From assembly GCF_900109945.1 (NCBI RefSeq), contig NZ_FOBX01000001.1, positions 186,001 through 250,000 of the forward strand: DNA of 64,000 nt, written 5' to 3'. Shown here one piece after another: positions 32,966 through 41,515 of the stretch; the stretch's first letter is position 1, and each line of letters begins with the position of its first letter. The DNA comes from Bradyrhizobium sp. OK095 (GTDB lineage: Bacteria; Pseudomonadota; Alphaproteobacteria; Rhizobiales; Xanthobacteraceae). Below the pieces are notes generated by a model. That model worked only from the letters and a program-made list of their open reading frames with translations, was not told the origin of the DNA and ran no database searches. The position numbers were made by a program, and so were the translations under genes.

Positions 32966-34765
32966 ATGACCGCTCTGTCAAAAAAGCCCGCGGCGATACG
33001 CGTGGTGCTGCCCTTCGTGTTCCGGCACTGGCTGAAGCAGCCGGGGCGCATCTTCGCCATCGCCGTCGGTCTGCTGGGTGCGACCGTCGCCGACCTGTTC
33101 ATGCCGGTGTTCTCCGGCCATTTGGTCGATGCGCTGACGCGCGGGCCGTCCGATCCCGAGGCGCGCCACGCGGCATTGGTGGCGTTGGGCGGCATCGTGG
33201 CGCTGGGCGCGGCCTCGATGGTGCTGCGCCTGGCCGGGCTGCAGGTAATCGTGCCGTTCACGCTGAAGATCATGTCCGAGGTGGCGCAAGACGCGTTCCT
33301 GCGCGTGCAGCGCTTCTCGACCGACTGGCACGCCAACTCCTTTGCCGGCTCGACCGTGCGCAAGATCACGCGCGGCATGTGGGCGCTCGATCTGTTGAAC
33401 GACACCATCCTGCTGGCGCTGCTGCCGTCGCTGGCCGTGCTGATCGGCTCGATGATCCTGCTCGGCGTGCACTGGGCTTCGCTCGGCGCGGTGATCGCGC
33501 TCGGGGCGGCTATCTATGTCACGATGACCGTGCTGTTCTCGACGCGCTATATCGCGCCGGCCGCGCGCATCTCCAACGCCTGGGACACCAAGGTCGGCGG
33601 CACGCTGGCGGATTCGCTGACCTGCAATGCGGTGGTGAAATCCTTCGGCGCCGAGATGCGCGAGGATGCGCGGCTTGCCCGTGTCATCAGCCGTTGGCGC
33701 GTGCGCGTGCGGCGGACCTGGTTCCGCTACAACTACACGGCCATGTCGCAGCTCTCGCTGCTGCTGTGCCTGCGTGCGTCCGTGATCGGCGGATCGGTGC
33801 TGCTGTGGATGTCCGGGCATGCCTCGCCCGGCGACGTCACCTATGTGCTGACGAGCTATTACGTGATCCATGCCTATCTGCGCGACGTCGGCATGCACAT
33901 CAACAACCTCCAGCGCTCGGTCAACGACATGGAGGAGCTGGTGGCGATCCATGACGAGCCGATCGGCATTGCCGATGCCGCCGGTGCGCGGCCGATCGTG
34001 ATCGAAGGCGGCGAGATCGTGTTCGACGACGTCACGTTCCACTATGGCGGCCATCCTGCGCCGCTGTACGACGGACTGTCGCTGACGATCCGCGCCGGCG
34101 AACGCGTTGGCCTCGTCGGCCGTTCCGGCTCCGGCAAGACCACCTTCGTCAAGCTGGTGCAGCGGCTCTACGACGTCTCGGATGGCCGCGTGCTGATCGA
34201 CGGGCAGGACATCGCACTGGCGACGCAGCAATCGCTGCGCAGCCAGATCGCGATCGTGCAGCAGGACCCGATCCTGTTTCATCGTTCGCTCGCCGAGAAC
34301 ATCGCCTATGGCCGGCCCGGCGCCGGCCTCGAGGCGATCGAGCAGGCGGCGCGGCTGGCGAACGCGCATGACTTCATCCTGCGCCTGCCGAAGGGCTACG
34401 GCACGCTGGTCGGCGAACGCGGCGTGAAGCTCTCGGGCGGCGAGCGGCAGCGCGTGGCGCTGGCGCGCGCGTTCCTCGCGGATGCGCCGGTGCTGATTCT
34501 GGACGAGGCGACGTCGAGCCTCGATTCGGAATCGGAGGCGCTGATCCAGCAGGCGATGGAGCGGCTGATGAAGGGGCGCACCTCGATCGTGATCGCGCAC
34601 CGGCTGTCGACGGTGAGGAGTCTCGATCGGATCCTGGTGTTCGACCGCGGCGAGATCGTCGAGCAAGGCACCCATGCCATGCTCGCGGGCAAGCCAGGTG
34701 GCCTCTATCGCGGTCTGTTCGAGCGCCAGGTGGTGGATCTCGGACAGATCGCAGCAGCGGAATGA
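32966..34765 (+). CDS. ABC exporter, fused membrane and ATPase domains (MsbA/MDR type)
   Basis: This 599-residue half-transporter has six membrane helices (about 25-310) and a C-terminal ATPase with Walker A GRSGSGKT at 385-392, a Q-loop (QQDPILFHRSLAENIAYG), signature LSGGERQR, Walker B VLILDEATSSLD and H-loop AHRLSTV. It acts as a homodimer or with a partner, exporting a lipophilic substrate that is not deducible. It is preceded by a long untranslated region with a possible leader ORF, and followed 56 bases later by a MATE transporter gene. Confidence 0.93.
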   Translation: MTALSKKPAAIRVVLPFVFRHWLKQPGRIFAIAVGLLGATVADLFMPVFSGHLVDALTRGPSDPEARHAALVALGGIVALGAASMVLRLAGLQVIVPFTLKIMSEVAQDAFLRVQRFSTDWHANSFAGSTVRKITRGMWALDLLNDTILLALLPSLAVLIGSMILLGVHWASLGAVIALGAAIYVTMTVLFSTRYIAPAARISNAWDTKVGGTLADSLTCNAVVKSFGAEMREDARLARVISRWRVRVRRTWFRYNYTAMSQLSLLLCLRASVIGGSVLLWMSGHASPGDVTYVLTSYYVIHAYLRDVGMHINNLQRSVNDMEELVAIHDEPIGIADAAGARPIVIEGGEIVFDDVTFHYGGHPAPLYDGLSLTIRAGERVGLVGRSGSGKTTFVKLVQRLYDVSDGRVLIDGQDIALATQQSLRSQIAIVQQDPILFHRSLAENIAYGRPGAGLEAIEQAARLANAHDFILRLPKGYGTLVGERGVKLSGGERQRVALARAFLADAPVLILDEATSSLDSESEALIQQAMERLMKGRTSIVIAHRLSTVRSLDRILVFDRGEIVEQGTHAMLAGKPGGLYRGLFERQVVDLGQIAAAE

Positions 34766-34821
34766 GGCGCGCGGCAGCGGGACGCAAGTCCCGCCGTCCC
34801 GCGACCTAAGGATGGAATGAG

Positions 34822-36228
34822 ATGAAAGACCTGACGCACGGCTCCATCGTGAGACACATCCTGGTCATGACGCCGCCGATCATGGCCGGCATGGTCTCGA
34901 TCATGGTCTGCCAGCTGGTCGATCTGTACTTCGTGTCGGGCCTGGGCGATGCGGCCGTTGCCGGTGTCGCCGCGGCCGGCAATGCCGGCTTCCTCGTCAA
35001 CGCGCTGATCCAGGTGCTCGGCGTCGGTACGGTGGCGCTGATCGCTCATGCCGTGGGACGCAAGGATCGGCCGGACGCCAATCTGGTCTTCAACCAGGCG
35101 GTCGCGCTGTCGATGCTGTTCGGCCTGTTGACGGTGGTTATGACTGCAGCGCTGTCGCGCCTCTACATGGGTTCGGTCGCCGCGGACCAGGCCACGATCG
35201 AGGCTGGAACCATCTATCTGTTGTGGCTCATGCCGGCGCTCGCGCTGGAATTCGTCATGCAGGTGACGGGATCCGCGCTGCGCGCGACCGGCATCGTGCG
35301 TCCCGCCATGCTGGTGCGGGTCGTCGCTGTTATCATCAACATCGCGCTGGCGCCGGTGCTGATCTCGGGCTGGGGCACGGGCTATCCGCTCGGCGTCGCC
35401 GGCGCGGGACTGGCGACCTCGATCGCGGTCACCATCGGCACACTGATGCTGCTTGTCTATTTCCGCAAGGTCGAGCGCTATGTCGCCTTCAATCCGGCGC
35501 AGTGGCGACCGCAGCCGCGCCATCTGATGCGCATCCTCAATGTCGGCCTGCCGGCCGGCGGTGAGTTCGTGATGATGTTCATCTTCATGGGGGTGGTCTA
35601 TTACGTGCTGAGTGATTTCGGCGCGGCGGCGCAGGCGGGATTCGGCATCGGGCAGCGGATGCTCGGCCTGATCCAGATGCCGGGGCTTGCCATTGCGCTC
35701 GCGGCAGGGCCGATCGCCGGCCAGAATTTCGGCGCGGGCAACGGCGCGCGCGTGCGCGACACCTTCGTCCAGTCGGTGCTGATCACCACTGTGGTGATGG
35801 TCGGCTTCACGATCCTCGCGCAGGTGAAGCCGGAGTGGCTACTCGCCGGATTCTCGAACGACCGCGAGACAATGGCGATCGCCTATTTGTTCCTGCGGAT
35901 CATCTCGCTCAACATGGTGGCGCAGGGCCTGATCTTCACCTGCTCGAGCATGTTCCAGGGTCTCGGCAACACCAAGCCGGTGCTCGTGAGCTCGGCGACG
36001 CGCGTGCTCACCTACTCGCTGCCGGCGATCTGGCTCTCGACGCGGCCGGGTTTCCACATGGAGTACGTCTGGTATCTGTCGATCGCGGCGACCACGTTCC
36101 AGGCGGGCTTGAGTCTGTGGCTGCTGCGCCGCGAGTTCGGGAAGCGCCTTGGAGCGCCGCCAAAGGAGAAGGCTGCGGAGCCGGCAGGCCCTGAGCCGAT
36201 CGCGCCTCGCGCACGCGAGCCCGCATAG
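34822..36228 (+). CDS. MATE-family efflux transporter (NorM type)
   Basis: This 468-residue transporter has 12 predicted membrane helices in two homologous halves. Each half begins with the MATE-type pattern (GSIVRHILVMTPPIMAGMVSIMVCQLVDLYFVSGLGDAAVAGVA; second half VGLPAGGEFVMMFIFMGVVYYVL). It exports cationic drugs or metabolites using Na+ or H+. The start ATG 34822 follows AAGGATGG. Its stop (TAG 36226-36228) shares its last base with a GTG that could start the next gene, but a hairpin lies there. Confidence 0.93.
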   Translation: MKDLTHGSIVRHILVMTPPIMAGMVSIMVCQLVDLYFVSGLGDAAVAGVAAAGNAGFLVNALIQVLGVGTVALIAHAVGRKDRPDANLVFNQAVALSMLFGLLTVVMTAALSRLYMGSVAADQATIEAGTIYLLWLMPALALEFVMQVTGSALRATGIVRPAMLVRVVAVIINIALAPVLISGWGTGYPLGVAGAGLATSIAVTIGTLMLLVYFRKVERYVAFNPAQWRPQPRHLMRILNVGLPAGGEFVMMFIFMGVVYYVLSDFGAAAQAGFGIGQRMLGLIQMPGLAIALAAGPIAGQNFGAGNGARVRDTFVQSVLITTVVMVGFTILAQVKPEWLLAGFSNDRETMAIAYLFLRIISLNMVAQGLIFTCSSMFQGLGNTKPVLVSSATRVLTYSLPAIWLSTRPGFHMEYVWYLSIAATTFQAGLSLWLLRREFGKRLGAPPKEKAAEPAGPEPIAPRAREPA

Positions 36229-36242
36229 TGACAGCTTGTTCG

Positions 36243-36281
36243 ATCCCCGCGGCTCCGGCTAATTTGCCGGGCGGCGGGGAT
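36243..36281 (+). terminator. Hairpin between the MATE and O-antigen-ligase genes
   Basis: Arms ATCCCCGC and GCGGGGAT enclose a second hairpin (CCGGC / GCCGG). Its position right after the MATE stop supports both a terminator and the later start (36303) of the next gene. Confidence 0.45.
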
Positions 36282-36302
36282 GGTGGGCTGCAGAAGGGCC
36301 GA

Positions 36303-37583
36303 ATGACCGGAGTGACGAACGAGCCGCAGCCAGCGTCCTGGCTCTCCGCGATCTGGGCGGCGCGCTATCGCACGCCGGCCCGCTTCGTCGCGCTGATCGC
36401 GCTGCTGTTGCCGTGGACCACGACCGGGGTGACCTTTGCGCTGGTGCCCTGGCTGATCGCTTTTGCGTTCGTCGATCTCCGCGAATTCCCGCGTTCGCTG
36501 CTTCGCCCGATCTGCCTGCTGCCGATCGCGCTGGTCGTCCTCGCCGCTGTCGGGGCGCTCTGGTCGGATGCGGCCTGGCCGGAGCGGATCCATGCGATCG
36601 GGCCCGTGGCAAAGCTGCTGGTGATCCCGCTGCTGATCTACCAGTTCGAGCGCTGGCCCTACGGCAACTGGGTGGTCGCGGCGTTCCTGGTCTCCTGCGC
36701 GCTGCTCATGCTGTACTCGTTCGCTGTTGCGATCGACCCCGATGTCTCGCTGAAGCTCTACCTCTCGCGCGGGCCTTACAAGGTCGAGAGCGGGATCGCC
36801 GTGCGCAACTATATCGACCAGAGCCAGGAATTCGGGCTCTGCGCAATCGCGCTGGTCTATCCGATCGTGACGCTGTTCCGTGAGGGCCGCGTTCGCATCG
36901 CCGCGCTGTTCGCCGCGCTCGCGATCGGCTTTCTCGCCAACATGATGTTCGTCGTGGTGTCGCGCACGGCGCTGGTGACGCTTCCGGTCCTGGTCGTGGT
37001 GTTTGCGTTGCTGCACCTGCAGTGGCGTGCGGCGCTCATCGCCGCCGGCGCGATGGCGCTGCTCGCGGTGTCGCTCTGGACCGTCTCGCCGCATCTGCAG
37101 GCGACCGTCACAAAGTTCCAGACCGACTATGAAAGGAGCATGGAGGGCAACAGCACGTCGATCAGCGGCATGGGATCACGTCTGGAATACTGGCGGAAGT
37201 CCCTGCGGTTCATCGCGGACGCGCCGCTGATGGGGCACGGCACCGGCTCGATCCGCGGGTTGTTCGCAAGCGTGGCTGTTGACGCGGACGTCGATCCCTT
37301 GCACGGCGAGATCGTCAGCAACCCTCACAATCAGACCCTCAGCGTTGCCGTGCAGTGGGGCGTCGTCGGAATCCTGGTGCTCTACGCGCTGTGGTTTGCG
37401 CATCTCCTGATGTTTCGCGGCGAGGGGCTGGCCTGCTGGATCGGCTTGCTGGTCGTGGTGCAGAACATGCTGTCCTCGCTGCTGAACACACACCTGTTCG
37501 ATTTCACCTCGGGCTGGATCTACGTGCTCGGTGTCGGCGTCGCCGGCGGCATGGCGCTCGCCGCGAAGACGACGCAGAGCTAG
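36303..37583 (+). CDS. O-antigen ligase / polymerase-like membrane protein (WaaL family)
   Basis: This 426-residue protein has 10-12 membrane helices and a large periplasmic loop (about 250-340) containing GMGSRLEYWRKSLRFIADAPLMGHGTGS, the Wzy_C/O-antigen-ligase signature. HNQTLSVAVQWGVVG also fits: the conserved His before the last helices is seen in this family. It joins an undecaprenyl-linked polysaccharide to a lipid acceptor or polymerises repeat units. ATG 36303 has AAGGG upstream; a GTG at 36228 would add 25 residues but overlaps the hairpin. Its 3' end is covered on the opposite strand by the ORF at 37176-37820. Confidence 0.85.
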   Translation: MTGVTNEPQPASWLSAIWAARYRTPARFVALIALLLPWTTTGVTFALVPWLIAFAFVDLREFPRSLLRPICLLPIALVVLAAVGALWSDAAWPERIHAIGPVAKLLVIPLLIYQFERWPYGNWVVAAFLVSCALLMLYSFAVAIDPDVSLKLYLSRGPYKVESGIAVRNYIDQSQEFGLCAIALVYPIVTLFREGRVRIAALFAALAIGFLANMMFVVVSRTALVTLPVLVVVFALLHLQWRAALIAAGAMALLAVSLWTVSPHLQATVTKFQTDYERSMEGNSTSISGMGSRLEYWRKSLRFIADAPLMGHGTGSIRGLFASVAVDADVDPLHGEIVSNPHNQTLSVAVQWGVVGILVLYALWFAHLLMFRGEGLACWIGLLVVVQNMLSSLLNTHLFDFTSGWIYVLGVGVAGGMALAAKTTQS

Positions 37584-37820
37584 GCCAGTCATCCGACCGC
37601 GGTCGTTCGCGCGCAGGACCGATATCAGTCGCCACAGATTGATCGGAATGAGAGTGCAGTGGAGAAGAAGGATCGGCGTCAAGTGAAGGCTCGCGGCATA
37701 GACGATGAACACAACATTACTGCACAGTGCGACGGTTCGCAGGGCAATCATGTCGTTCATGTAAAAGGTCAGAAGAACGAGACCTGACGCAATGCAGCCG
37801 ATGAGGTCGGTCGAGGGCAT
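37176..37820 (-). pseudogene. Small membrane protein whose frame runs on antisense into the O-antigen-ligase gene; probably truncated
   Basis: The first ~70 residues (MPSTDLIGCIASGLVLLTFY, then DMIALRTVALCSNVVFIVYAASLHLTPILLLH, then PINLWRL) look genuine: three hydrophobic helices resembling the N-terminal membrane part of a family that normally continues into a cyclic-nucleotide-binding domain. From about residue 80 the frame enters the antisense of the O-antigen-ligase gene (37176-37583) and the composition becomes Arg/His/Gln-rich shadow sequence. I therefore suspect that the original 3' part was lost and the membrane portion is a remnant. Start 37820 has GAGG nearby. Whether it is expressed is unknown. 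Confidence 0.5.
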
Positions 37821-37953
37821 GACAACCTCGCTCTCAATCGTGATTGTGCAATTCGGTTAGCCCGGGCAGCGACTTTCCTGGCGCGGGAGGACCAGGTGCA
37901 CGACATGACAGCGCAGACATGCGCAAATTGCGATATTCGATGCCGGGCGCCTG

Positions 37954-38922
37954 CTACTGGATCGGCGCAATCCCCACCTGCTTGATCAGTTTGGCCCATA
38001 CCGGAGCTTCGTTCCGGATCAATGTTGCGAACTCGTCCGGCGTGCGCGTCACCACCTCCATACCGAGCGCTGCGAATTTTTCCCTTGCCGCGGGGGCTGT
38101 AACGGCCTTCAGCGCCTCATCGTGCAGCATCCCGACGATCTCGGCCGGCGTCCCGGCAGGAGCCATCAAGCCAAACCAGGCGCTGGCATCAAAGCCGCTG
38201 AAGCCGAGTTCGTCGAGCGTCGGCAGATCGGGCATGGCCGGCGAGCGCCGCAGCGAGGTGACCGCCAACGCGTGCAATTGACCGTCGCGGACCAGCGGCA
38301 GCACCGAGGCGATACTGCCGAAGAACATGGTGACGCGACCAGCAACGAGATCGCTCAACAATGCCGTGCTGTCGCGATACGGCACGTGCTGCATCTTGAT
38401 GCCGGCCATGGTCTGGAACAGCTCGCCGGCGAGATGGGTCGAGGTGCCGATTCCGGCCGAGGCAAATGTCAGCGCGGTGGGGCTGCGCCGTGCCAACTCG
38501 ACCAGATCCCGCACGCTTCCGGCCGGAACGTCCTTGTTCAGCACCAGAACGTTCGGCGCAATCGTCACCTGCGCCACCGGGACGAGATCGTGCGCCGGAT
38601 CATACGGCAGCTTCGCGTAGAGGGAGGGGTTGATGACGATCGCCGCATTGCCCGCCATCAGCAGAGTGGCGCCGTCCGGCGCCGCCTTGGCAACGTGATC
38701 TGCCGCGATGTTGCCGCCCGCTCCCAGCATGTTCTCAACCACGACCGGTTTTCCCCACGCCGCTGTAAAACGTTCGGCCAGGATGCGCGCAGCCACGTCG
38801 GGCGCGCTTCCCGGACTGAAGCCCAGCACGATGCGGATCGTGGCTTGCGGATAGGCGGGTTCCGCGCGCAACGGGTGCACCAGAAACAAAAGCGTCGCCA
38901 AAGTGAATGCCAGCCGTGTCAT
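37954..38922 (-). CDS. Tripartite tricarboxylate transporter (Bug-type) substrate-binding protein
   Basis: This 322-residue binding protein of the Bug/TctC family has a signal peptide (MTRLAFTLATLLFLVHPLRA). YPQATIRIVLGFSPGSAPDVAARILAERF opens the fold, with VVENMLGAGGNIAADHVAKAAPDGATLLM and a C-terminal LHDEALKAVTAPAAREKFAALGMEVV. Bug proteins bind carboxylates or amides. ATG 38922 has AGGAG upstream. The membrane subunits TctA and TctB are not adjacent, so it is an orphan or works with a distant system. Upstream on the same strand lie a perfect hairpin and the LuxR regulator gene. Confidence 0.92.
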   Translation of the reverse strand: MTRLAFTLATLLFLVHPLRAEPAYPQATIRIVLGFSPGSAPDVAARILAERFTAAWGKPVVVENMLGAGGNIAADHVAKAAPDGATLLMAGNAAIVINPSLYAKLPYDPAHDLVPVAQVTIAPNVLVLNKDVPAGSVRDLVELARRSPTALTFASAGIGTSTHLAGELFQTMAGIKMQHVPYRDSTALLSDLVAGRVTMFFGSIASVLPLVRDGQLHALAVTSLRRSPAMPDLPTLDELGFSGFDASAWFGLMAPAGTPAEIVGMLHDEALKAVTAPAAREKFAALGMEVVTRTPDEFATLIRNEAPVWAKLIKQVGIAPIQ

Positions 38923-38970
38923 GATCCGTCTCCTGTCAGCGCGAGGGATTGTCCGCGCTGACAGGCCGTT

Positions 38971-38996
38971 CGTCGTCACCCCACGGGGTGACGACG
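38971..38996 (-). terminator. Perfect 26-bp hairpin between LuxR and Bug genes
   Basis: A 12-bp stem (CGTCGTCACCCC / GGGGTGACGACG) with a 2-base loop lies 29 bases after the LuxR stop and 48 bases before the Bug start. It probably terminates the regulator transcript; an operator is the alternative. Confidence 0.55.
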
Positions 38997-39024
38997 ACAC
39001 CAGCCCGCAATGAGGACGGCCGCC

Positions 39025-40152
39025 TCAGATCGCCGGGCCGAGCGTACCGGCGATCTGAGCGATGGCTCGCACCAGCTCAGTGTGGCCGCGGATTCCGACC
39101 TTGGCGTAAATCCGCTTGGCGTGGGTTTTCAGTGTATTCCGGCTGATGCCGAGCATCGCGGCAACCGCCGACATGTCGTTCGCTTGTGCAAGCGCGGTCG
39201 CCACCCGCATTTCGGCTGCGGTCAGGCCGTGGCGTGCGGCCAACAATGCGCTCGCCGCATCGTGGGTGCGCGACACGTCGACCAGGAGCGCGATCGCGAC
39301 AGGGCGCGCCATCGCGTGGTGCGACGGGCGATCGAGCGCACGGCCCCTGACCGGTGCCACAGTTACGTCGATGTCCCCGCCGTCGCCCCGCGGCAGGCGG
39401 ATCGCCCCTCCGGCGCCACCGCGTACAACGTCGCCGACCAGCGCGCGGAACGCGTTCGTGACGGACGGTGGACCGGTCACGTCAGTGCCGGTGTTGAGGT
39501 GAAGCGACAGGTCCTCGGCGTGTACCCGAGCCGTGGCATTGGCGAACAGCACCCGGTGCCCGGCATCGAAAGTGATGATGCCGGTCGACAGCGCGTCGAG
39601 CGCATCGCGCTCAGCCTGCGCGGCCGCCCGATAATCGAGCATACGTAATCGCAGTTCGGAGGCCCGCCGCAAATGCGGAAGCAGCGAATTCAAGACGGCG
39701 ATGTCTCGTTCGCTGAATGGCCCCTTGGTCTCGCTACGCTCGACGTTGATCGAGACCTTGAAGTCCGGACGGCTGATCACGTTGACGATTGTTCCGTGCG
39801 CGATGTTCTGCGGCCGGAGCACATCGTCGTAAAACGACGTGCGCTTGAGCTGCGCCAGCGCAATCAGGTCGTCGGAGCGCACCAAATGGCCGGCCCTGAA
39901 TCGGCTCGAGCGCATCCATGGATTGGCGACATGATAGAGTTCGTGGCGGCGTTTGCAGTCTGGATCGATCCGGCCAAGTTCGTGGAACGTGTACGTCTCA
40001 CGATTGACGCTGAAGCCGTGGATCAGCGCGCCCGCGCTGTCGGTCAGATCAGCAATGCCTTCCAGCACCGCGCTCCAGAGCGATGCGTCAAGCACGGCAT
40101 CGTACATCGATCCGATAAGCGCTTCTCGCCTATGTTCGAAATCCGTCGACAT
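39025..40152 (-). CDS. LuxR-type transcriptional regulator with N-terminal sensor region
   Basis: This 375-residue regulator has a C-terminal LuxR/FixJ helix-turn-helix (LTAAEMRVATALAQANDMSAVAAMLGISRNTLKTHAKRIYAKVGIRGHTELVRAI). A central PAS-like region (ALSTGIITFDAGHRVLFANATARVHAEDL) and an N-terminal domain complete it, so it probably senses a small molecule or redox state. It is followed on the same strand by the Bug binding-protein gene, a likely target. ATG 40152 (MSTDFEHRRE) has AGAGG upstream; an ATG at 40194 is an alternative. Confidence 0.9.
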   Translation of the reverse strand: MSTDFEHRREALIGSMYDAVLDASLWSAVLEGIADLTDSAGALIHGFSVNRETYTFHELGRIDPDCKRRHELYHVANPWMRSSRFRAGHLVRSDDLIALAQLKRTSFYDDVLRPQNIAHGTIVNVISRPDFKVSINVERSETKGPFSERDIAVLNSLLPHLRRASELRLRMLDYRAAAQAERDALDALSTGIITFDAGHRVLFANATARVHAEDLSLHLNTGTDVTGPPSVTNAFRALVGDVVRGGAGGAIRLPRGDGGDIDVTVAPVRGRALDRPSHHAMARPVAIALLVDVSRTHDAASALLAARHGLTAAEMRVATALAQANDMSAVAAMLGISRNTLKTHAKRIYAKVGIRGHTELVRAIAQIAGTLGPAI

Positions 40153-40271
40153 CGCCAGGCCCTCTGCGGCGGGATCAGGATCGCCGATAAGCAATCAGTG
40201 CGCAAGCATGCCGGCGAACCCGGAGTTCCGCATATCGATCTGAATTTGGTTGCGCGCAAATGGGCCCGCGC

Positions 40272-41015
40272 CTAGAGCGCGCCGATACTGTTCCAGACGA
40301 GAGTTAGGCCCGACAGGAACAACAGGCCGAGCACGACGTCGCCAAAATGCTTGTCGTTCAGCACGTGATAGACGCGCGCGCCGGCCCATGCTCCGATCAG
40401 CGTGCCCGGGAAGGCGACAGCTGCGAGCCAGACCACTTTCATTTCGACGAGGCCTGACGCGGTCTGCAACACCAGTGCAGTGGCGAGCACGGTGAAATTG
40501 AACAGCTGGAAGATGCCGCGCCGCTCGTGCTTGTTCCAGCCGCGGATGTTGGCCCACAGGATCGGCAGCGGCCCGGAGAGGCCCGCAAGCCCGCCCAAGA
40601 TGCCGCCGGCAAAACCAATCGCGCCGTCGGCGATCCGGCCGCCGAACTTGATGGCGAGCGGCTTCTTGTTCAGATAGAGCGCGCTGGAAAAGATCAGCAG
40701 CAGCACGCCGATGCTCAGCTTGAACACTTTTGGATCGGCGGAGGCGACCATCATGATCCCGAGCGGTACGCCGATCAGTCCGCCGATCAGGAACGGCCAC
40801 ACCAGCGAGAGGTCAAAGCTCTTCCACATCGACGGCAGGGTCGAGATCTGCGCGATCACCGAGCAGATCAGCACCAGGGGCACCGCGAGCGAGGGCGGCA
40901 GCACGTAGAGCCAGATCCCGAGCGCCATCAGTGCCGTGCCGAAGCCGGCGAGCCCCGAGACGAAGCCGCCGGCCAATGCGCCAAACAGCAGCAGCGCGTA
41001 GGTGAGCGTTTCCAA
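40272..41015 (-). CDS. TauE/SafE-family sulfite/organosulfur exporter
   Basis: This 247-residue membrane protein has eight predicted helices and the family duplication: LLFGALAGGFVSGLAGFGTALMALGIWLYV in the first half and GAIGFAGGILGGLAGLSGPLPILWANI in the second. TauE/SafE proteins transport sulfite, sulfoacetate or other organic anions. The gene lies upstream of the LuxR and Bug genes on the same strand, but about 120 bases apart. Involvement of the three in one pathway is conjecture. Confidence 0.92.
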   Translation of the reverse strand: METLTYALLLFGALAGGFVSGLAGFGTALMALGIWLYVLPPSLAVPLVLICSVIAQISTLPSMWKSFDLSLVWPFLIGGLIGVPLGIMMVASADPKVFKLSIGVLLLIFSSALYLNKKPLAIKFGGRIADGAIGFAGGILGGLAGLSGPLPILWANIRGWNKHERRGIFQLFNFTVLATALVLQTASGLVEMKVVWLAAVAFPGTLIGAWAGARVYHVLNDKHFGDVVLGLLFLSGLTLVWNSIGAL

Positions 41016-41247
41016 CAGATTGTCCTTGTCGCAATGGGCGATCCCGAACTGTTGATCGCCACTGCCCGCATAGCACAGCCACGGCCGTGGAGGTCAATTT
41101 CGAAACCGCACGCAAGCGTGATCCTCAACGGCGGGCGTTCGGGAAACACAGACCTACATGATGATCGTACTTCGATCTGGGGGGCTACTTGACGCAATTA
41201 TGCGCTCCGAATGGCCTGTTCCCCGTACGAGATGATGGAGAAAGACC

Positions 41248-41508
41248 ATGACCCGCAAGACCATTGCAATTGCCGCCGCGCTGTTGTCGGCCGCCGTCCT
41301 GATGCCGGCAGTGGCGCAGGCACAGCTTTCCGAGCCCGCGGCCTATCAGGCCGCCCATCCCGACCGCGATGTGCTCAATGGCGGCCAGCTGACGCCCGCA
41401 GGGCGTGCGGCCCGTGGCGAGACAGTGGCGCCGAGCGAAGCCTATGCGGCCTATCCGTCAGCTGTGACGCCGGTCGTTCGCCCGCGCCATCGCCGCCACC
41501 ACCAGTAA
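41248..41508 (+). CDS. Small exported protein, Pro/His-rich end
   Basis: This 86-residue protein has a signal peptide (MTRKTIAIAAALLSAAVLMPAVAQA) and a mature part of about 60 residues ending in RPRHRRHHQ. The His/Arg-rich end could bind metal. TGGAGAAAGACC precedes the ATG. No family is recognised. It is divergent from the TauE/SafE gene and convergent with the MocR-type gene, 7 bases apart. Confidence 0.8.
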   Translation: MTRKTIAIAAALLSAAVLMPAVAQAQLSEPAAYQAAHPDRDVLNGGQLTPAGRAARGETVAPSEAYAAYPSAVTPVVRPRHRRHHQ

Positions 41509-41515
41509 TTTGCGC

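Noticed and set aside
32978..34675. 565-codon minus-strand ORF opposite the ABC exporter
   Set aside because: Shadow of a gene with intact Walker and signature motifs.
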